A DNA stretch of 64,000 nt from Segetibacter sp. (GTDB taxonomy: Bacteria; Bacteroidota; Bacteroidia; Chitinophagales; Chitinophagaceae). Under the pieces are notes generated by a model. The model had not been told where the DNA came from, did not search any database, and worked only from the letters and a program-made list of their open reading frames with translations. Location: the NCBI GenBank assembly GCA_028288485.1, contig JAQBNO010000021.1, forward strand, positions 1 through 64,000, given 5' to 3'. Made by a program: the position numbers and the translations under genes. Shown here piece by piece: positions 55,580-64,000 of this stretch (positions are counted from its first letter, which is position 1; each line of letters starts with the position of its first letter).

Positions 55580-55849
55580 ATGTCTTTAACAATTGAAAAA
55601 AAAGCAAGCATTATTACTGAATTTGGCGGCAGAGCTGAAAATACAGGTTCTATTGAAGGTCAGATCGCTCTATTAACAGAGCGCATTAGCCAGATCTCAA
55701 AACATTTACAAGAAAACAAAAAAGATTTTTCTACCCACCGTGGTCTTATGGCACTAGTTGGTAAACGTAAGAGTTTATTAATCTATCTTCAAAGGCACAA
55801 CTTACAGGGTTACCGTGGTTTACTTGAAAAACTAGGTTTAAGAAAATAA
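55580..55849 (+). CDS. rpsO: 30S ribosomal protein S15
   Basis: 89 residues, full family length, binds the central domain of 16S rRNA and helps assemble the platform. Signature blocks are GSIEGQIALLTERISQISKH, THRGLMALVGKRKSLLIYLQ and the C-terminal YRGLLEKLGLRK. It is followed by a terminator and then pnp, the classical rpsO-pnp arrangement, which couples ribosome and RNA-decay genes. Confidence 0.97.
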   Translation: MSLTIEKKASIITEFGGRAENTGSIEGQIALLTERISQISKHLQENKKDFSTHRGLMALVGKRKSLLIYLQRHNLQGYRGLLEKLGLRK

Positions 55850-55869
55850 TTTTTCCCTTATGATATTAG

Positions 55870-55915
55870 CTATTCCCAACTGCTATTTGATATACAGTTG
55901 GGAATAGTTTTTTTT
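55870..55915 (+). terminator. rho-independent terminator after rpsO
   Basis: Stem CTATTCCCAACTG / CAGTTGGGAATAG with a 12-base loop and eight T's. It separates rpsO from pnp. In some bacteria this intergenic hairpin is a processing site for autoregulation of pnp; such control is inferred here only from position. Confidence 0.88.
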
Positions 55916-56022
55916 GTCTGCGCCTGTTTTTGTGTGCAAATTTTAAATTATTAACCGGAACCGGGGCGCTTTTTGTCCCTCCTTTAGTTACTCCTGTTCC
56001 GTACTCAAACATTGTAACCTAT

Positions 56023-58185
56023 ATGTTATCTCAACCTATTAATGTGACTTTCGATATCGGCGGTGGCCGCGAGGTTACTATCGAAACCGGTAAATTGGCC
56101 CGGCAGGCTGACGGCGCTGTTACTGTTCGCCAAGGCAATTGTATTTTATTAGCTACCGTTGTAGCTAACCGTGAGGCCAGGGAAGGCCAGGACTTTTTCC
56201 CGCTTTCTGTTGACTACCAGGAAAAATTTGCTTCTGCAGGTCGTATCCCCGGCTCTTTCTTCAAGAGAGAAGCGAGGCTGAATGATTATGAAATATTGAC
56301 CAGCCGGTTAATTGACCGCTCTCTACGTCCGTTATTCCCTGATGATTATTTCTGCGAAGTGCAGGTTTTGGTAAGCTTAATATCAAGCGATGCCGAAGTA
56401 ATGCCCGATTCGTTAGCATGTCTTGCCGCTTCTGCAGCATTGGCTGTTTCTGATATTCCTATTAAAGAAATTATCAGCCAGGCAAAAATTGCAAAAGTTG
56501 ATGGTCAAATAGTTGTTAATCCAACACGTTCTGAATTAGCGAGAGCTGAATTTGAATTTATAATAGCTGCTACCGACAAAAACCTGATGATGGTGGAAGG
56601 TGAAGCCAAAGAATGTTCGGAGGCTGACCTGGTAAGCGCTTTACAAACAGCACACGAAGCTATAAGGGCGCATATTAAGGCGCAGCAGGAACTTAGAAAT
56701 AAAGTTGGCGTACAAGGCGTAAGAGAGTATGCTAAACCTGCACAAAACGAAGAAATTAAGCAAAAGGTAACTGAGTTCGCTAAACAAAGAATTGGCCTTA
56801 TAGCAAGAAGCGGATCGAGCAAACATGCAAGAAGTGAGGCTTTCAGTACCCTAAAAGAAGAGCTTATTGCAAGTTTAGGCGAAGAAGCAACTGATTCGGA
56901 TAAAAAACTGGCAAAGAAATATTATGCTGATCTTCAATGGGAAGAGGTAAGAAATATGATGCTGGATGACAGGATCCGTTTGGATGGCCGGGGTTTGGAA
57001 GACGTTCGTGGATTAGCAATGGAAGTGGATCCTTTGCCAACGCCACACGGTTCTGCTTTGTTTACAAGAGGTGAAACTCAATCACTTACAACGGTTACTT
57101 TCGGAACTAAATTAGATGAATTATTAATTGAAAGCGCTGCAAAGTCCGACTACAGTAATTTCATTCTTCACTATAACTTCCCGCCGTTCTCAACCGGTGA
57201 AGTAAAAATGATGCGTGGAGTTGGACGTAGAGAAGTGGGTCATGGTAACCTCGCTATGCGTAGTTTGAAACAAATGATGCCAGGCAACGATTATCCTTAT
57301 ACCGTACGTGTGGTAAGTGATATCCTTGAAAGCAATGGTTCATCTTCAATGGCAACTGTTTGTGCTGGTTCCCTTGCATTAATGGATGCGGGTGTGCCCG
57401 TTCAGAAGCACGTTAGTGGTGTTGCTATGGGTTTAATTACCCGTGAAGATGGGAAATATGCTATTCTAACCGACATCCTCGGTGACGAAGATCATCTTGG
57501 CGATATGGACTTTAAAGTTACTGGTACCCGCGATGGTATTTGCGGTGTGCAAATGGACATTAAAGTAGATGGTTTAAGTATGGAAGTGATGACCGAAGCT
57601 TTACAACAGGCTCGTCGCGGTCGTTTACATATACTGGATGCAATGTATGATTGTATGCCGGAAGCCCGGGCAGAGGTTAAACCTCATGCTCCACGCATGG
57701 AAAAACTGTTTATTGATAAAGAATTTATCGGTGCAGTTATCGGGCCCCAAGGTAAAGTTATACAGGAAATTCAACGCGAAACCGGTACTACCATCAATCT
57801 CGAAGAGGTTGGTAATGTAGGTGAGGTAAGTATTTTCTCACCGGTGAAAGAAGGAGTTGACAAAGCGGTAGCATGGATCAAGAGTATTGTGGCTGTTCCT
57901 GCAGTAGGCGACGTGTATGAAGCGACAGTGAAAGGCATTAAAGAATTTGGTGCTTTCGTTGAATTCATGCCGGGCAAACAAGGTTTATTGCACATAAGTG
58001 AAATAAGCTGGAAGCGTCTTGAAACAATGGAAGGCGTTTTGAATGAAGGTGATGTGGTAAAAGTTAAGTTGATTGGTTTAGATCCAAAGACCGGTAAATT
58101 TAAACTTAGCCGCAAAGCATTAATGCCTAAGCCTGAATTTAAACCAAGAGAACAAGAACAAAGAGGTCCGGACAACAGGGGATAA
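56023..58185 (+). CDS. pnp: polyribonucleotide nucleotidyltransferase (PNPase)
   Basis: 720 residues from the ATG at 56023 (MLSQPINVTFDIGGGREVTI). The in-frame ATG at 55930 is rejected because its extension matches no PNPase. Two RNase PH domains (about 10-215 and about 320-550, second active-site block HYNFPPFSTGEVKMMRGVGR), then a KH domain (FIGAVIGPQGKVIQEIQRET, about 570) and an S1 domain (GDVYEATVKGIKEFGAFVEF, about 630) with a basic tail. It degrades RNA 3'-5' by phosphorolysis and normally forms a trimer in the degradosome. Confidence 0.97.
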   Translation: MLSQPINVTFDIGGGREVTIETGKLARQADGAVTVRQGNCILLATVVANREAREGQDFFPLSVDYQEKFASAGRIPGSFFKREARLNDYEILTSRLIDRSLRPLFPDDYFCEVQVLVSLISSDAEVMPDSLACLAASAALAVSDIPIKEIISQAKIAKVDGQIVVNPTRSELARAEFEFIIAATDKNLMMVEGEAKECSEADLVSALQTAHEAIRAHIKAQQELRNKVGVQGVREYAKPAQNEEIKQKVTEFAKQRIGLIARSGSSKHARSEAFSTLKEELIASLGEEATDSDKKLAKKYYADLQWEEVRNMMLDDRIRLDGRGLEDVRGLAMEVDPLPTPHGSALFTRGETQSLTTVTFGTKLDELLIESAAKSDYSNFILHYNFPPFSTGEVKMMRGVGRREVGHGNLAMRSLKQMMPGNDYPYTVRVVSDILESNGSSSMATVCAGSLALMDAGVPVQKHVSGVAMGLITREDGKYAILTDILGDEDHLGDMDFKVTGTRDGICGVQMDIKVDGLSMEVMTEALQQARRGRLHILDAMYDCMPEARAEVKPHAPRMEKLFIDKEFIGAVIGPQGKVIQEIQRETGTTINLEEVGNVGEVSIFSPVKEGVDKAVAWIKSIVAVPAVGDVYEATVKGIKEFGAFVEFMPGKQGLLHISEISWKRLETMEGVLNEGDVVKVKLIGLDPKTGKFKLSRKALMPKPEFKPREQEQRGPDNRG

Positions 58186-58209
58186 ACTCTAATAAATCAA
58201 AATAATAAG

Positions 58210-58235
58210 TGGCCTGCTTTAAGCGGGCCATTTTT
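58210..58235 (+). terminator. rho-independent terminator after pnp
   Basis: Stem TGGCCTGC / GCGGGCCA with a 5-base loop, one G-U pair and a T5 run, 24 bases after the pnp stop. Confidence 0.8.
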
Positions 58236-58303
58236 GTTTATACGCTTATTATAGTCATGGTTTGGGAAAGCCTTTTTGTTTCCATCTCTATAACTTTCTT
58301 CGC

Positions 58304-58327
58304 CATCGTTGTGTCACTCCCTTGTAC
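58304..58327 (+). repeat. dispersed intergenic repeat, class I copy
   Basis: CATCGTTGTGTCACTC then CCTTGTAC, 118 bases downstream of pnp in its sense direction. The nearest inward copy is 62039-62062. Confidence 0.88.
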
Positions 58328-58447
58328 TCATACTTCTCTATTCAACTTATCTACATGTGTTATTAACTAGTTTGGAAGCAGTATAATATTAGGTTCTAAT
58401 TTTGTCATAGAAAGAGTAATTGCTTATTTTTTTAAAAATTTACAAAG

Positions 58448-58615
58448 ATGGCAAATCAACAAAACAGAGAAGTGGAACAGGACGAAATTCAGACCATAAG
58501 AATAAAGTTAACCGAAAGGGATTGTCCAAGGTGTGATGCTGTGCTGATTGAAAATGAAAACGAACAATGTTTCGAATGCCTCAATTGTGGCTATATAGAT
58601 TGTGGTGACGATTAG
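58448..58615 (+). CDS. small zinc-ribbon protein
   Basis: 55 residues (MANQQNREVEQDEIQTIRIK, then LTERDCPRCDAVLIENENE and a C-terminal CFECLNCGYIDCGDD). Four or more cysteines in C-x2-C ... C-x2-C-x2-C spacing (CPRC, CFECLNCGYIDC) form a probable structural zinc ribbon. It has a clear stop and an A-rich upstream region. The small size explains why it may be missed. It probably mediates protein-protein or nucleic acid contacts; the partner is unknown. Confidence 0.7.
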   Translation: MANQQNREVEQDEIQTIRIKLTERDCPRCDAVLIENENEQCFECLNCGYIDCGDD

Positions 58616-58747
58616 TGTAAAGAATGGCATTAGGCATTCATGTAGCAAATACACGTTGTTCCTTTCATCCCTTATACTTAAGTGTATTATCATTACCTCT
58701 CGCTCACTACAAATAATTCGTCTCTGCAAGCAATATTCACCCGCCCA

Positions 58748-59788
58748 ATGCTTTTTCTAATTGTAAGAGCAATCCTTCTTCCCGTCGTGATTCTTGCTAA
58801 GGGTGGTTGTGTTAGCCATCATAAAACTATTAATAACCACCAGGTTTCTATGAGTTTAAAAAGCGAGAACCAGCACGTATGGGTAAACAAGGAAAAACGG
58901 CGCAAAGAGTTGTACCAGTTAATGGGAAGACTTCCCGACCGTAACCGTCCTTTTACCGTTAAGTTAATTTCCCGGCAAGAGACCGATGAGATGATAACAG
59001 AGAAGCTACTATTGGACATCAACGGATTTGAATTAGTACCTGCGTACTTTACAAAGCCTAAAAACACTGTCGGAAAAGTACCAGTAGTACTATTTAATCA
59101 CTCTCATTTTGGTCAGTACGAGGTGGGAAAAGAGGAGTTTGTAAAAGGCAGAAAGGAAATGCAAAAGCCTCCTTATGCCTTAGCGCTTGCCCGTGCAGGT
59201 TATGCGGGTTTATGTATAGATAGCTGGGCGTTCGGGGAACGCCGGGGATTAAGCGAATTGGAAGTATTTAAAGAAATGCTTTGGAACGGACAAGTTATGT
59301 GGGGAATGATGGTATACGATAATCTACGGGCACTCGATTATCTTAGTACCAGGGAGGATGTTGACAATAAGAGAATTGCCACGATGGGGATGTCGATGGG
59401 TAGCACAATGGCGTGGTGGCTTGCTGCACTCGATGACCGTATTAAGGTGTGTATAGACCTGTGCTGCTTAACAGACTACCAGGCTTTAATCCAGGAAAAG
59501 GGACTTAACCGTCATGGTGTGTACTACTATGTTCCTGATCTGCTTAATCATTTTACTACCTCGCAGATAAATGCTCTTATTTCACCGCGGCCTCATTTTG
59601 GATTGGCAGGAAGATTTGACCCTTTAACCCCGCTGAAAGGTTTGGAGGAAATTGATAAAAACCTGAAAGAAGCTTACAGGCAAGATGGAGCCTTAGAGGC
59701 CTGGCAATTGAGAATTTATGATGTTGGTCACCTCGAAACCGAGGAGATGCGGCAGGACATCATGGCTTTTTTAAAGAAATGGTTGTAG
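58748..59788 (+). CDS. alpha/beta hydrolase (dienelactone hydrolase-like esterase)
   Basis: 346 residues from the ATG at 58748. It may be exported through a hydrophobic start (MLFLIVRAILLPVVILAKGG). A GTG at 58682 and an ATG at 58850 (MSLKSENQHVWVNKE) are possible alternatives, and the latter would make it cytoplasmic. Catalytic features: nucleophile Ser216 in GMSMGSTMAW, Asp in GRFDPLTP and His in VGHLETEEM. The oxyanion region is LFNHSHFGQYEVG. Probably an ester or lactone hydrolase of unknown substrate. Confidence 0.8.
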   Translation: MLFLIVRAILLPVVILAKGGCVSHHKTINNHQVSMSLKSENQHVWVNKEKRRKELYQLMGRLPDRNRPFTVKLISRQETDEMITEKLLLDINGFELVPAYFTKPKNTVGKVPVVLFNHSHFGQYEVGKEEFVKGRKEMQKPPYALALARAGYAGLCIDSWAFGERRGLSELEVFKEMLWNGQVMWGMMVYDNLRALDYLSTREDVDNKRIATMGMSMGSTMAWWLAALDDRIKVCIDLCCLTDYQALIQEKGLNRHGVYYYVPDLLNHFTTSQINALISPRPHFGLAGRFDPLTPLKGLEEIDKNLKEAYRQDGALEAWQLRIYDVGHLETEEMRQDIMAFLKKWL

Positions 59789-59881
59789 AATTTCCGGGAC
59801 TGCCGGGAATTGGTTGCCAGCGAAGACGCGGACTATTGAGCAACTGCTAATCTGCGGAAAGCTCGGTTACCCTTAAAAAAA

Positions 59882-59905
59882 ATTCATTCCGATAAAGGAA
59901 TGAAT
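59882..59905 (-). terminator. rho-independent terminator of the 52-codon basic gene
   Basis: On the minus strand, a stem ATTCATTCC/GGAATGAAT with a 6-base loop followed by TTTTTTTTAAGG. It lies 30 bases after the stop at 59936. Confidence 0.8.
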
Positions 59906-59935
59906 ATATGCAATGCAGGAATATTTGAATGCTCG

Positions 59936-60094
59936 TTAACTTCCACGGTTAGCGCCTGTAGACCTAACCTTCTTCGTAACAGCCGCTGGTTTAGCAGACC
60001 CCGCGCCTTTTATAAACTTGGAGTTATTGCCCTGCACTTTCTGATTTTTATTTCCCTGGTTATCACCTTTTTTATTGTTTGTGGGTAGCGACAT
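59936..60094 (-). CDS. small basic protein of unknown function
   Basis: 52 residues (MSLPTNNKKGDNQGNKNQKV, then QGNNSKFIKGAGSAKPAAVT, KKVRSTGANRGS). It is rich in Lys, Asn and Gly, with no hydrophobic core, so probably disordered and nucleic acid-binding or ribosome-associated. Its stop is followed by a strong terminator, which supports a real gene. It may be missed by size filters. I believe similar proteins ending in ANRGS are seen in Chitinophagaceae, but this needs a search. Confidence 0.65.
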   Translation of the reverse strand: MSLPTNNKKGDNQGNKNQKVQGNNSKFIKGAGSAKPAAVTKKVRSTGANRGS

Positions 60095-60249
60095 TTTTAA
60101 TAAATTTTGTTATAACAAATATAGCAGTTTGAACTGAAATGAAAATAGAACAGGTAATTATAATCGTTCGGACTGCAACAATCAGAGGCGCGCTATAATC
60201 AGCGTCCTTTTTCTTTTCAGCCTCGTTATTATTGCAAACGAAATTAATG

Positions 60250-60444
60250 CTACTTGATTTTATCTGTAGAAATGCCACTGCTTCCGGTATCCATTCTTGC
60301 TGTATCCATTGCAATAATGTCGGACCCTCCGGAATTGCCAGGGCCGCCTATTGTAGTATCACTTTCCGATATATTATTTGTGTTTTCACCCGGGCCGCAT
60401 GCGGTAGCTAAAAACAACAGGCCTGCACAAAATAGTTGTTTCAT
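60250..60444 (-). CDS. small lipoprotein
   Basis: 64 residues. The lipobox LATAC puts the lipid anchor at Cys16. The mature part is Gly/Asn/Ser/Asp-rich (GPGENTNNISESDTTIGGPG) with a repeated MDT-like motif (MDTARMDTG). Likely an outer-membrane tail protein of unknown function. It lies on the same strand as the small basic gene, 155 bases from it. Confidence 0.65.
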   Translation of the reverse strand: MKQLFCAGLLFLATACGPGENTNNISESDTTIGGPGNSGGSDIIAMDTARMDTGSSGISTDKIK

Positions 60445-61167
60445 GTTTTGGTATTGTAATTAACAATTTTGGTTCTACTTAAGTGAGCTTAGATATAATC
60501 AAAAGAAATTCAATTTTCCTGCCACTAATAGTTATAGCGCAATCTATGCCCTTGCTAACAACGAGCGCAATTGCCTTCCATTACAATCGCTACGGAAAAA
60601 GGTTTTCGATAAATTAAAATAGGAGAGAGTACAAATAAAAAAACAGGCTGTCGAGTTCCTGATTATGCATCGTCAAGACGTCGGCTGCCTGTTGCGTGGG
60701 AGAATTTTTGCAGAAACTATTCGTCGGCTTCGCTTTTTAATCACAGTTGGTTATAAGAAGTCCGGGTTTGTTTCACGCCCTCCCCGGGGCTTTGTCTACC
60801 ATGTTTCCTCGCACTTTGCATCTAGGCAAATTTTCTGTGTTTCGGAATTTGTTCTGCAAGTTTCGCTTGCTTTTCACCGTTTTGCGGTGTCAGAATAAAA
60901 CGATTTTGATATCAAATTCTAAACTGAAATAAAGTTATGATTTAAATTTATGATCTTAAAGTAAAAGTTATTCACTTTTTTAATTTTGCTTAAAGGAAAT
61001 CGAAAAATGAAAAAAGGAGCAAACTTGTGTATTAGAGTGATAGCGCTTACAAAAAAGTAAAAGAAATGGATGTGAGGAGGTGCTAACAGGTATTTTCTTT
61101 TAAAAATTCAAAACTTGCTCGCTAAGAAATTAATTTATTCTATCTTAACGACATAAAACTAATAATA
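60445..61167. other. long gene-free stretch upstream of the CBS gene
   Basis: No gene supported. Some plus-strand open frames (60665-60932) look non-coding. An AT-rich 100-base stretch directly before 61168 should hold the promoter. Confidence 0.4.
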
Positions 61168-61596
61168 ATGAGAACTGTAGCCCAAATACTAACCCGCAAA
61201 GGAATTTCTGTTGTAACAGTAGAACCAACCACTTCTGTAATAGACGCACTGAAAATGATGGCTGACAAAAATATTGGTTCGGTTGTGGTGATGAGTGGAG
61301 AAAAGTTTTTAGGAATTATGACAGAAAGGGACTATTCACGTAAAGTAGTTTTAAAAGGAAGATCGTCTGATGATACCACAGTTGCAGATATCATGTCTTC
61401 AGAGTTTCCAACAATTACACCTGGTGATAACATAGATCATTGCATGAAGTTATTGTCGGGTTACAACCTCCGTTATTTACCTGTAATGGATAAAGGTAGC
61501 CTTGCAGGCATCATTTCTATTAACGATGTAGTAACAGAAACGATACTTAGCCAGTACGAGACCATTTCGTATTTACAGGAGTATATACAGTCTTAA
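61168..61596 (+). CDS. CBS-domain pair protein
   Basis: 142 residues made of two CBS domains (about 14-65 and about 75-130), each with a V-x-x-A-L or IDHCMKLL helix and a beta strand (IGSVVVMSGEKFLGIMTERD; LRYLPVMDKGSLAGIISIND). Such pairs bind adenine nucleotides or similar ligands and regulate partner enzymes or act alone as energy sensors. No other domain is attached. Confidence 0.9.
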   Translation: MRTVAQILTRKGISVVTVEPTTSVIDALKMMADKNIGSVVVMSGEKFLGIMTERDYSRKVVLKGRSSDDTTVADIMSSEFPTITPGDNIDHCMKLLSGYNLRYLPVMDKGSLAGIISINDVVTETILSQYETISYLQEYIQS

Positions 61597-61607
61597 ACTT
61601 CCCCGTT

Positions 61608-61910
61608 TTATCTGATGGTGGTGCCTTGTAAATTTTTTACAGGTTGCTGCCTTGTAAAGTATTGCCAGATCCACATAATAGTATAGGTGGGTATAAAATC
61701 AGTGAACGGAAGAATCTCTTCCGCAAAATTGAATACGCCCCCAAATGCACCCTTTACTCCACCAAAGGTTTTGTAAAAAATAAAACCGGAAAGGGGAGCC
61801 CATACTATATCGGCAAATTCTCCTAAAAAAGGCAGCGCAAAAGTTGCATAGCCAATAATGTCCATAATAATACAAAATAGCAGGGAAGGCTTGTGTTTAT
61901 CCATCATCAT
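61608..61910 (-). CDS. small membrane protein of unknown function
   Basis: 100 residues (the start could be any of three Mets at 61910, 61907 or 61904). Two or three hydrophobic segments are visible (LLFCIIMDIIGYATFALPFL; IVWAPLSGFIFYKTFGGV; IPTYTIMWIWQYF). Conserved-looking 'DIIGYATFALPFLGEFAD' suggests a Bacteroidota family of unknown function. It converges with the CBS gene at a 11-base gap. Confidence 0.75.
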   Translation of the reverse strand: MMMDKHKPSLLFCIIMDIIGYATFALPFLGEFADIVWAPLSGFIFYKTFGGVKGAFGGVFNFAEEILPFTDFIPTYTIMWIWQYFTRQQPVKNLQGTTIR

Positions 61911-62300
61911 TTAAGTTTGGTTTTAATAATCAAATTACCGACCAATTTTTATGGGTGCCTTTTGCCCCTCGATCGTTCTTCTTTTGACATTCAGGTGTTA
62001 TTGCGATAAAAAAACTTACGTTGCCATAATAAGCAACTGTACAAGGGAGTGACACAACCGGAGATGCATAACGAACCACCGTTAGTACCATAAAAGATCC
62101 TGTATTCTGCCTTAAATACTTTCGATTTAATAATACAAAAGTTCCGGCTAAAAGAAGTGGTAGCTATTCTTGTATAGATTCTTCTATGCTTTTCTTAAAA
62201 CCGTGCGCACGCTTGCGAATCACCGGTATTTGCAGATAAAATACAGTGGAACTTTTTTTGTTACAGTAAAGACCGAAAATCTGTAACCTAAATACCATTT
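61911..62300. other. divergent intergenic region with repeat copy
   Basis: Holds the repeat at 62039-62062 and both flanking promoters, not resolved. No other gene. Confidence 0.4.
62039..62062 (-). repeat. dispersed intergenic repeat, class I copy
   Basis: GTACAAGGGAGTGACAC then AACCGGA. The end is ACCGGAG instead of ACGATG; the outer flank runs to GTACCATAAAA. Confidence 0.8.
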
Positions 62301-62630
62301 ATGAAAACGATTTCGCTGTTAATTTTCTCTAACATCTTTATGACTTTTGCCTGGTACTGGCATTTAAAAGACAAAGGCATTCCGATTTGGAAGGCGATAG
62401 TGATCAGTTGGGGAATTGCCTTTTTTGAATACTGTTTAACGGTGCCGGCAAACAGGATCGGTTTTGCCAGCGGCTGGAATGGCTTCCAGCTGAAAATAAT
62501 ACAGGAGGTAATTACCCTTGTTATATTCAGCATCTTCGCGGTGCTGTACCTAAAAGAGCCACTACACTGGAAGTACCTGGTAAGCTTTGCTTTTATTCTG
62601 GGAGCAGTATATTTTGCCTTTAAAAAATAA
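62301..62630 (+). CDS. DMT-type small membrane protein (DUF486)
   Basis: 109 residues with four transmembrane helices (ISLLIFSNIFMTFAWYWHLK; WKAIVISWGIAFFEYCLTVP; ITLVIFSIFAVLYL; YLVSFAFILGAVYFAFKK). The pattern matches the DUF486 family, related to small multidrug transporters. A hairpin starts right after the stop. Confidence 0.88.
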   Translation: MKTISLLIFSNIFMTFAWYWHLKDKGIPIWKAIVISWGIAFFEYCLTVPANRIGFASGWNGFQLKIIQEVITLVIFSIFAVLYLKEPLHWKYLVSFAFILGAVYFAFKK

Positions 62631-62654
62631 AGGGTATTCCTTGCGGAATACCCT
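62631..62654 (+). terminator. hairpin after the DUF486 gene
   Basis: Ten-base perfect arms AGGGTATTCC / GGAATACCCT with loop TTGC. The T run is poor, so termination may be weak or the hairpin may only stabilise the transcript. Confidence 0.5.
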
Positions 62655-62922
62655 CATTCAACCCTGCTGCATTAAACCATCTTCTTTAACGATATAAACA
62701 AAAAACAAAAAATCTGCGTTCTAATAAATAATAGACCCGAACATATTTCGCGGGTTTAATGGGACTATAAGAAATTTTTTCCTTTAACAATTCATTAACT
62801 TTCTCGGGCTAAAACCGCTTTAAAACTGGCTATAAATTCTTTTCACGCTATTTGCCTATAAACCATTGTTGCTGCCGGTAGAAAACGATTTAAAAACTTT
62901 TACATAATTTCCGTCTTGTAAT

Positions 62923-64000
62923 ATGGAAATACAAACTATCGCCACAAACGATTTTACGGTAAGTCAGCGATTCAAAGCTCTGTTGGGTGGATCTATTGGT
63001 AACCTGGTGGAATGGTACGATTGGTATGCTTATTCGGCCTTTGCATTATATTTCGCACCTGTCTTTTTTCCGCAACAAAACCCCACTGCACAACTCCTAA
63101 ATACTGCGGCCATTTTTGCCGTAGGCTTTTTAATGAGGCCGATAGGAGGTTGGTTATTTGGAACCATTGCTGATCGAAAAGGTCGAAAAGTAGCCATGAC
63201 ACTTTCGGTTTTAATGATGTCGTTCGGATCTTTAATGATCGCTATTACTCCGTCGTATCGAAGTATCGGCATTTTCGCGCCGTTCTTATTATTACTTGCG
63301 AGGTTGTTACAAGGCCTTAGTGTTGGTGGTGAGTATGGAACGTCTGCAACCTATTTAAGCGAGGTTGCAACAAAAAACAGGCGCGGCTTCTATTCAAGTT
63401 TTCAATATGTTACATTAATAGGAGGGCAGCTTGTTGCGCTTGGCATCCAGGTATTGCTGCAACGGGTATTTCTTTCGAAAGCAGACCTGGAGAGTTGGGG
63501 CTGGCGTATCCCGTTTGTAATTGGTGCCCTGCTTGCTTTCGTTGCTTTTTATTTACGCCGCCATATGGAAGAGTCGCAAAACTTTACGAAGGAAAATGGG
63601 CCAGTAAGCGAACGGGGCTCTTTGAAAACTTTGATCAAACAACATCCACGGGCTGTGCTTACTGTAATAGGGCTAACGCTGGGAGGTACCCTTGCATTTT
63701 ATACCTACACCACTTATATGCAAAAGTTCCTGGTAAATACGGTGCATTTAACGAAAGAACGCTCTACCATGCTCATTTTTTGGTTAATGCTTTTATACGC
63801 CTTAATGCAGCCCTTGTTTGGTTGGTTATCCGACCTGTATGGCCGCAAGCCGTTACTGGTAGGTTTTGGTATTTTCGGAACTATATTTACTGTGCCCATA
63901 TTAACTACCTTAAGTCATACAACTTCCGAAACGCACGCCTTCCTCCTTATTCTTGCTGCTTTGATTATCGTAAGCGGGTATACTTCAATTTGCGCCGTGG
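62923..64000 (+). CDS. MFS transporter, alpha-ketoglutarate permease-like (partial)
   Basis: The frame runs from the ATG at 62923 (MEIQTIATNDFTVSQRFKAL) without a stop to the window end, giving about 359 residues of a 12-helix carrier. Conserved MFS-type metabolite:H+ symporter blocks are visible: GNLVEWYDWYAYSAFALYFA, GFLMRPIGGWLFGTIADRKG (motif A), GLSVGGEYGTSATYLSEVA and QPLFGWLSDLYGRKPLL. This matches the KgtP/proline-betaine subgroup. The C-terminus lies beyond the window. Confidence 0.92.
   Translation, partial: MEIQTIATNDFTVSQRFKALLGGSIGNLVEWYDWYAYSAFALYFAPVFFPQQNPTAQLLNTAAIFAVGFLMRPIGGWLFGTIADRKGRKVAMTLSVLMMSFGSLMIAITPSYRSIGIFAPFLLLLARLLQGLSVGGEYGTSATYLSEVATKNRRGFYSSFQYVTLIGGQLVALGIQVLLQRVFLSKADLESWGWRIPFVIGALLAFVAFYLRRHMEESQNFTKENGPVSERGSLKTLIKQHPRAVLTVIGLTLGGTLAFYTYTTYMQKFLVNTVHLTKERSTMLIFWLMLLYALMQPLFGWLSDLYGRKPLLVGFGIFGTIFTVPILTTLSHTTSETHAFLLILAALIIVSGYTSICAV

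Overview
The window looks like chromosomal DNA of a Bacteroidota bacterium, most likely of the Chitinophagaceae. The main reasons are a PKD-repeat surface protein with a gliding-motility/type IX secretion C-terminal domain beside a PorP/SprF protein, a PhoD phosphatase with a type IX sorting tail, Bacteroidota -7 promoter boxes (TAnnTTTG), few Shine-Dalgarno sites, and typical families of the phylum (DUF1080, DUF3276, WbqC-like, TIGR04283 glycosyltransferase). I saw no rRNA, tRNA, CRISPR array, integrase or transposase.

Layout. 0.7-3.6 kb: an ADH-SDR pair between two related cupins. 3.6-11 kb: loosely packed and partly decayed, with a collapsed sulfatase gene, a PhoD phosphatase, a TRIC-type membrane protein, an intact sulfatase and a broken small secreted-protein gene. 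11-20.4 kb: YjbQ, DUF1080, LEA and WbqC proteins, then the large PKD protein and PorP/SprF. 20.7-25.2 kb: an M56/BlaI signalling pair, an ECF sigma factor with a probable membrane anti-sigma factor, and an NlpC/P60 hydrolase. 25.5-35.7 kb: pyrophosphatase, PhoH, a tandem paralogous pair of secreted proteins, a PolB-like exonuclease, a coiled-coil membrane protein and a 1159-residue probable outer-membrane barrel. 36.5-49.4 kb: PIN toxin-antitoxin pair, ABC-F protein, kdsA, a GH2 enzyme, GNAT, an outer-membrane protein, a TrmH methyltransferase, an amino-acid permease, an ABC exporter and DUF3276. 49.6-55.3 kb: a collagen-like lipoprotein, a MATE exporter and three glycosyltransferases. 55.6-64 kb: rpsO-pnp, two small genes of 55 and 52 codons, an alpha/beta hydrolase, CBS, DUF486 and membrane proteins, and an MFS transporter cut by the window end.

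The most unusual signal is outside the genes. A family of about 16 short non-coding repeats (core about 24-26 bp, two subtypes) is scattered only in intergenic DNA. Copies alternate in orientation along the window and form seven inward-facing pairs, from about 110 bp to about 13 kb apart. The closest pairs resemble REPIN or MITE units. No mobilising enzyme is visible here. Other points of interest are several near-leaderless promoters, an ABC-F protein and an ABC exporter with altered ATPase motifs, and the two small unlisted genes.
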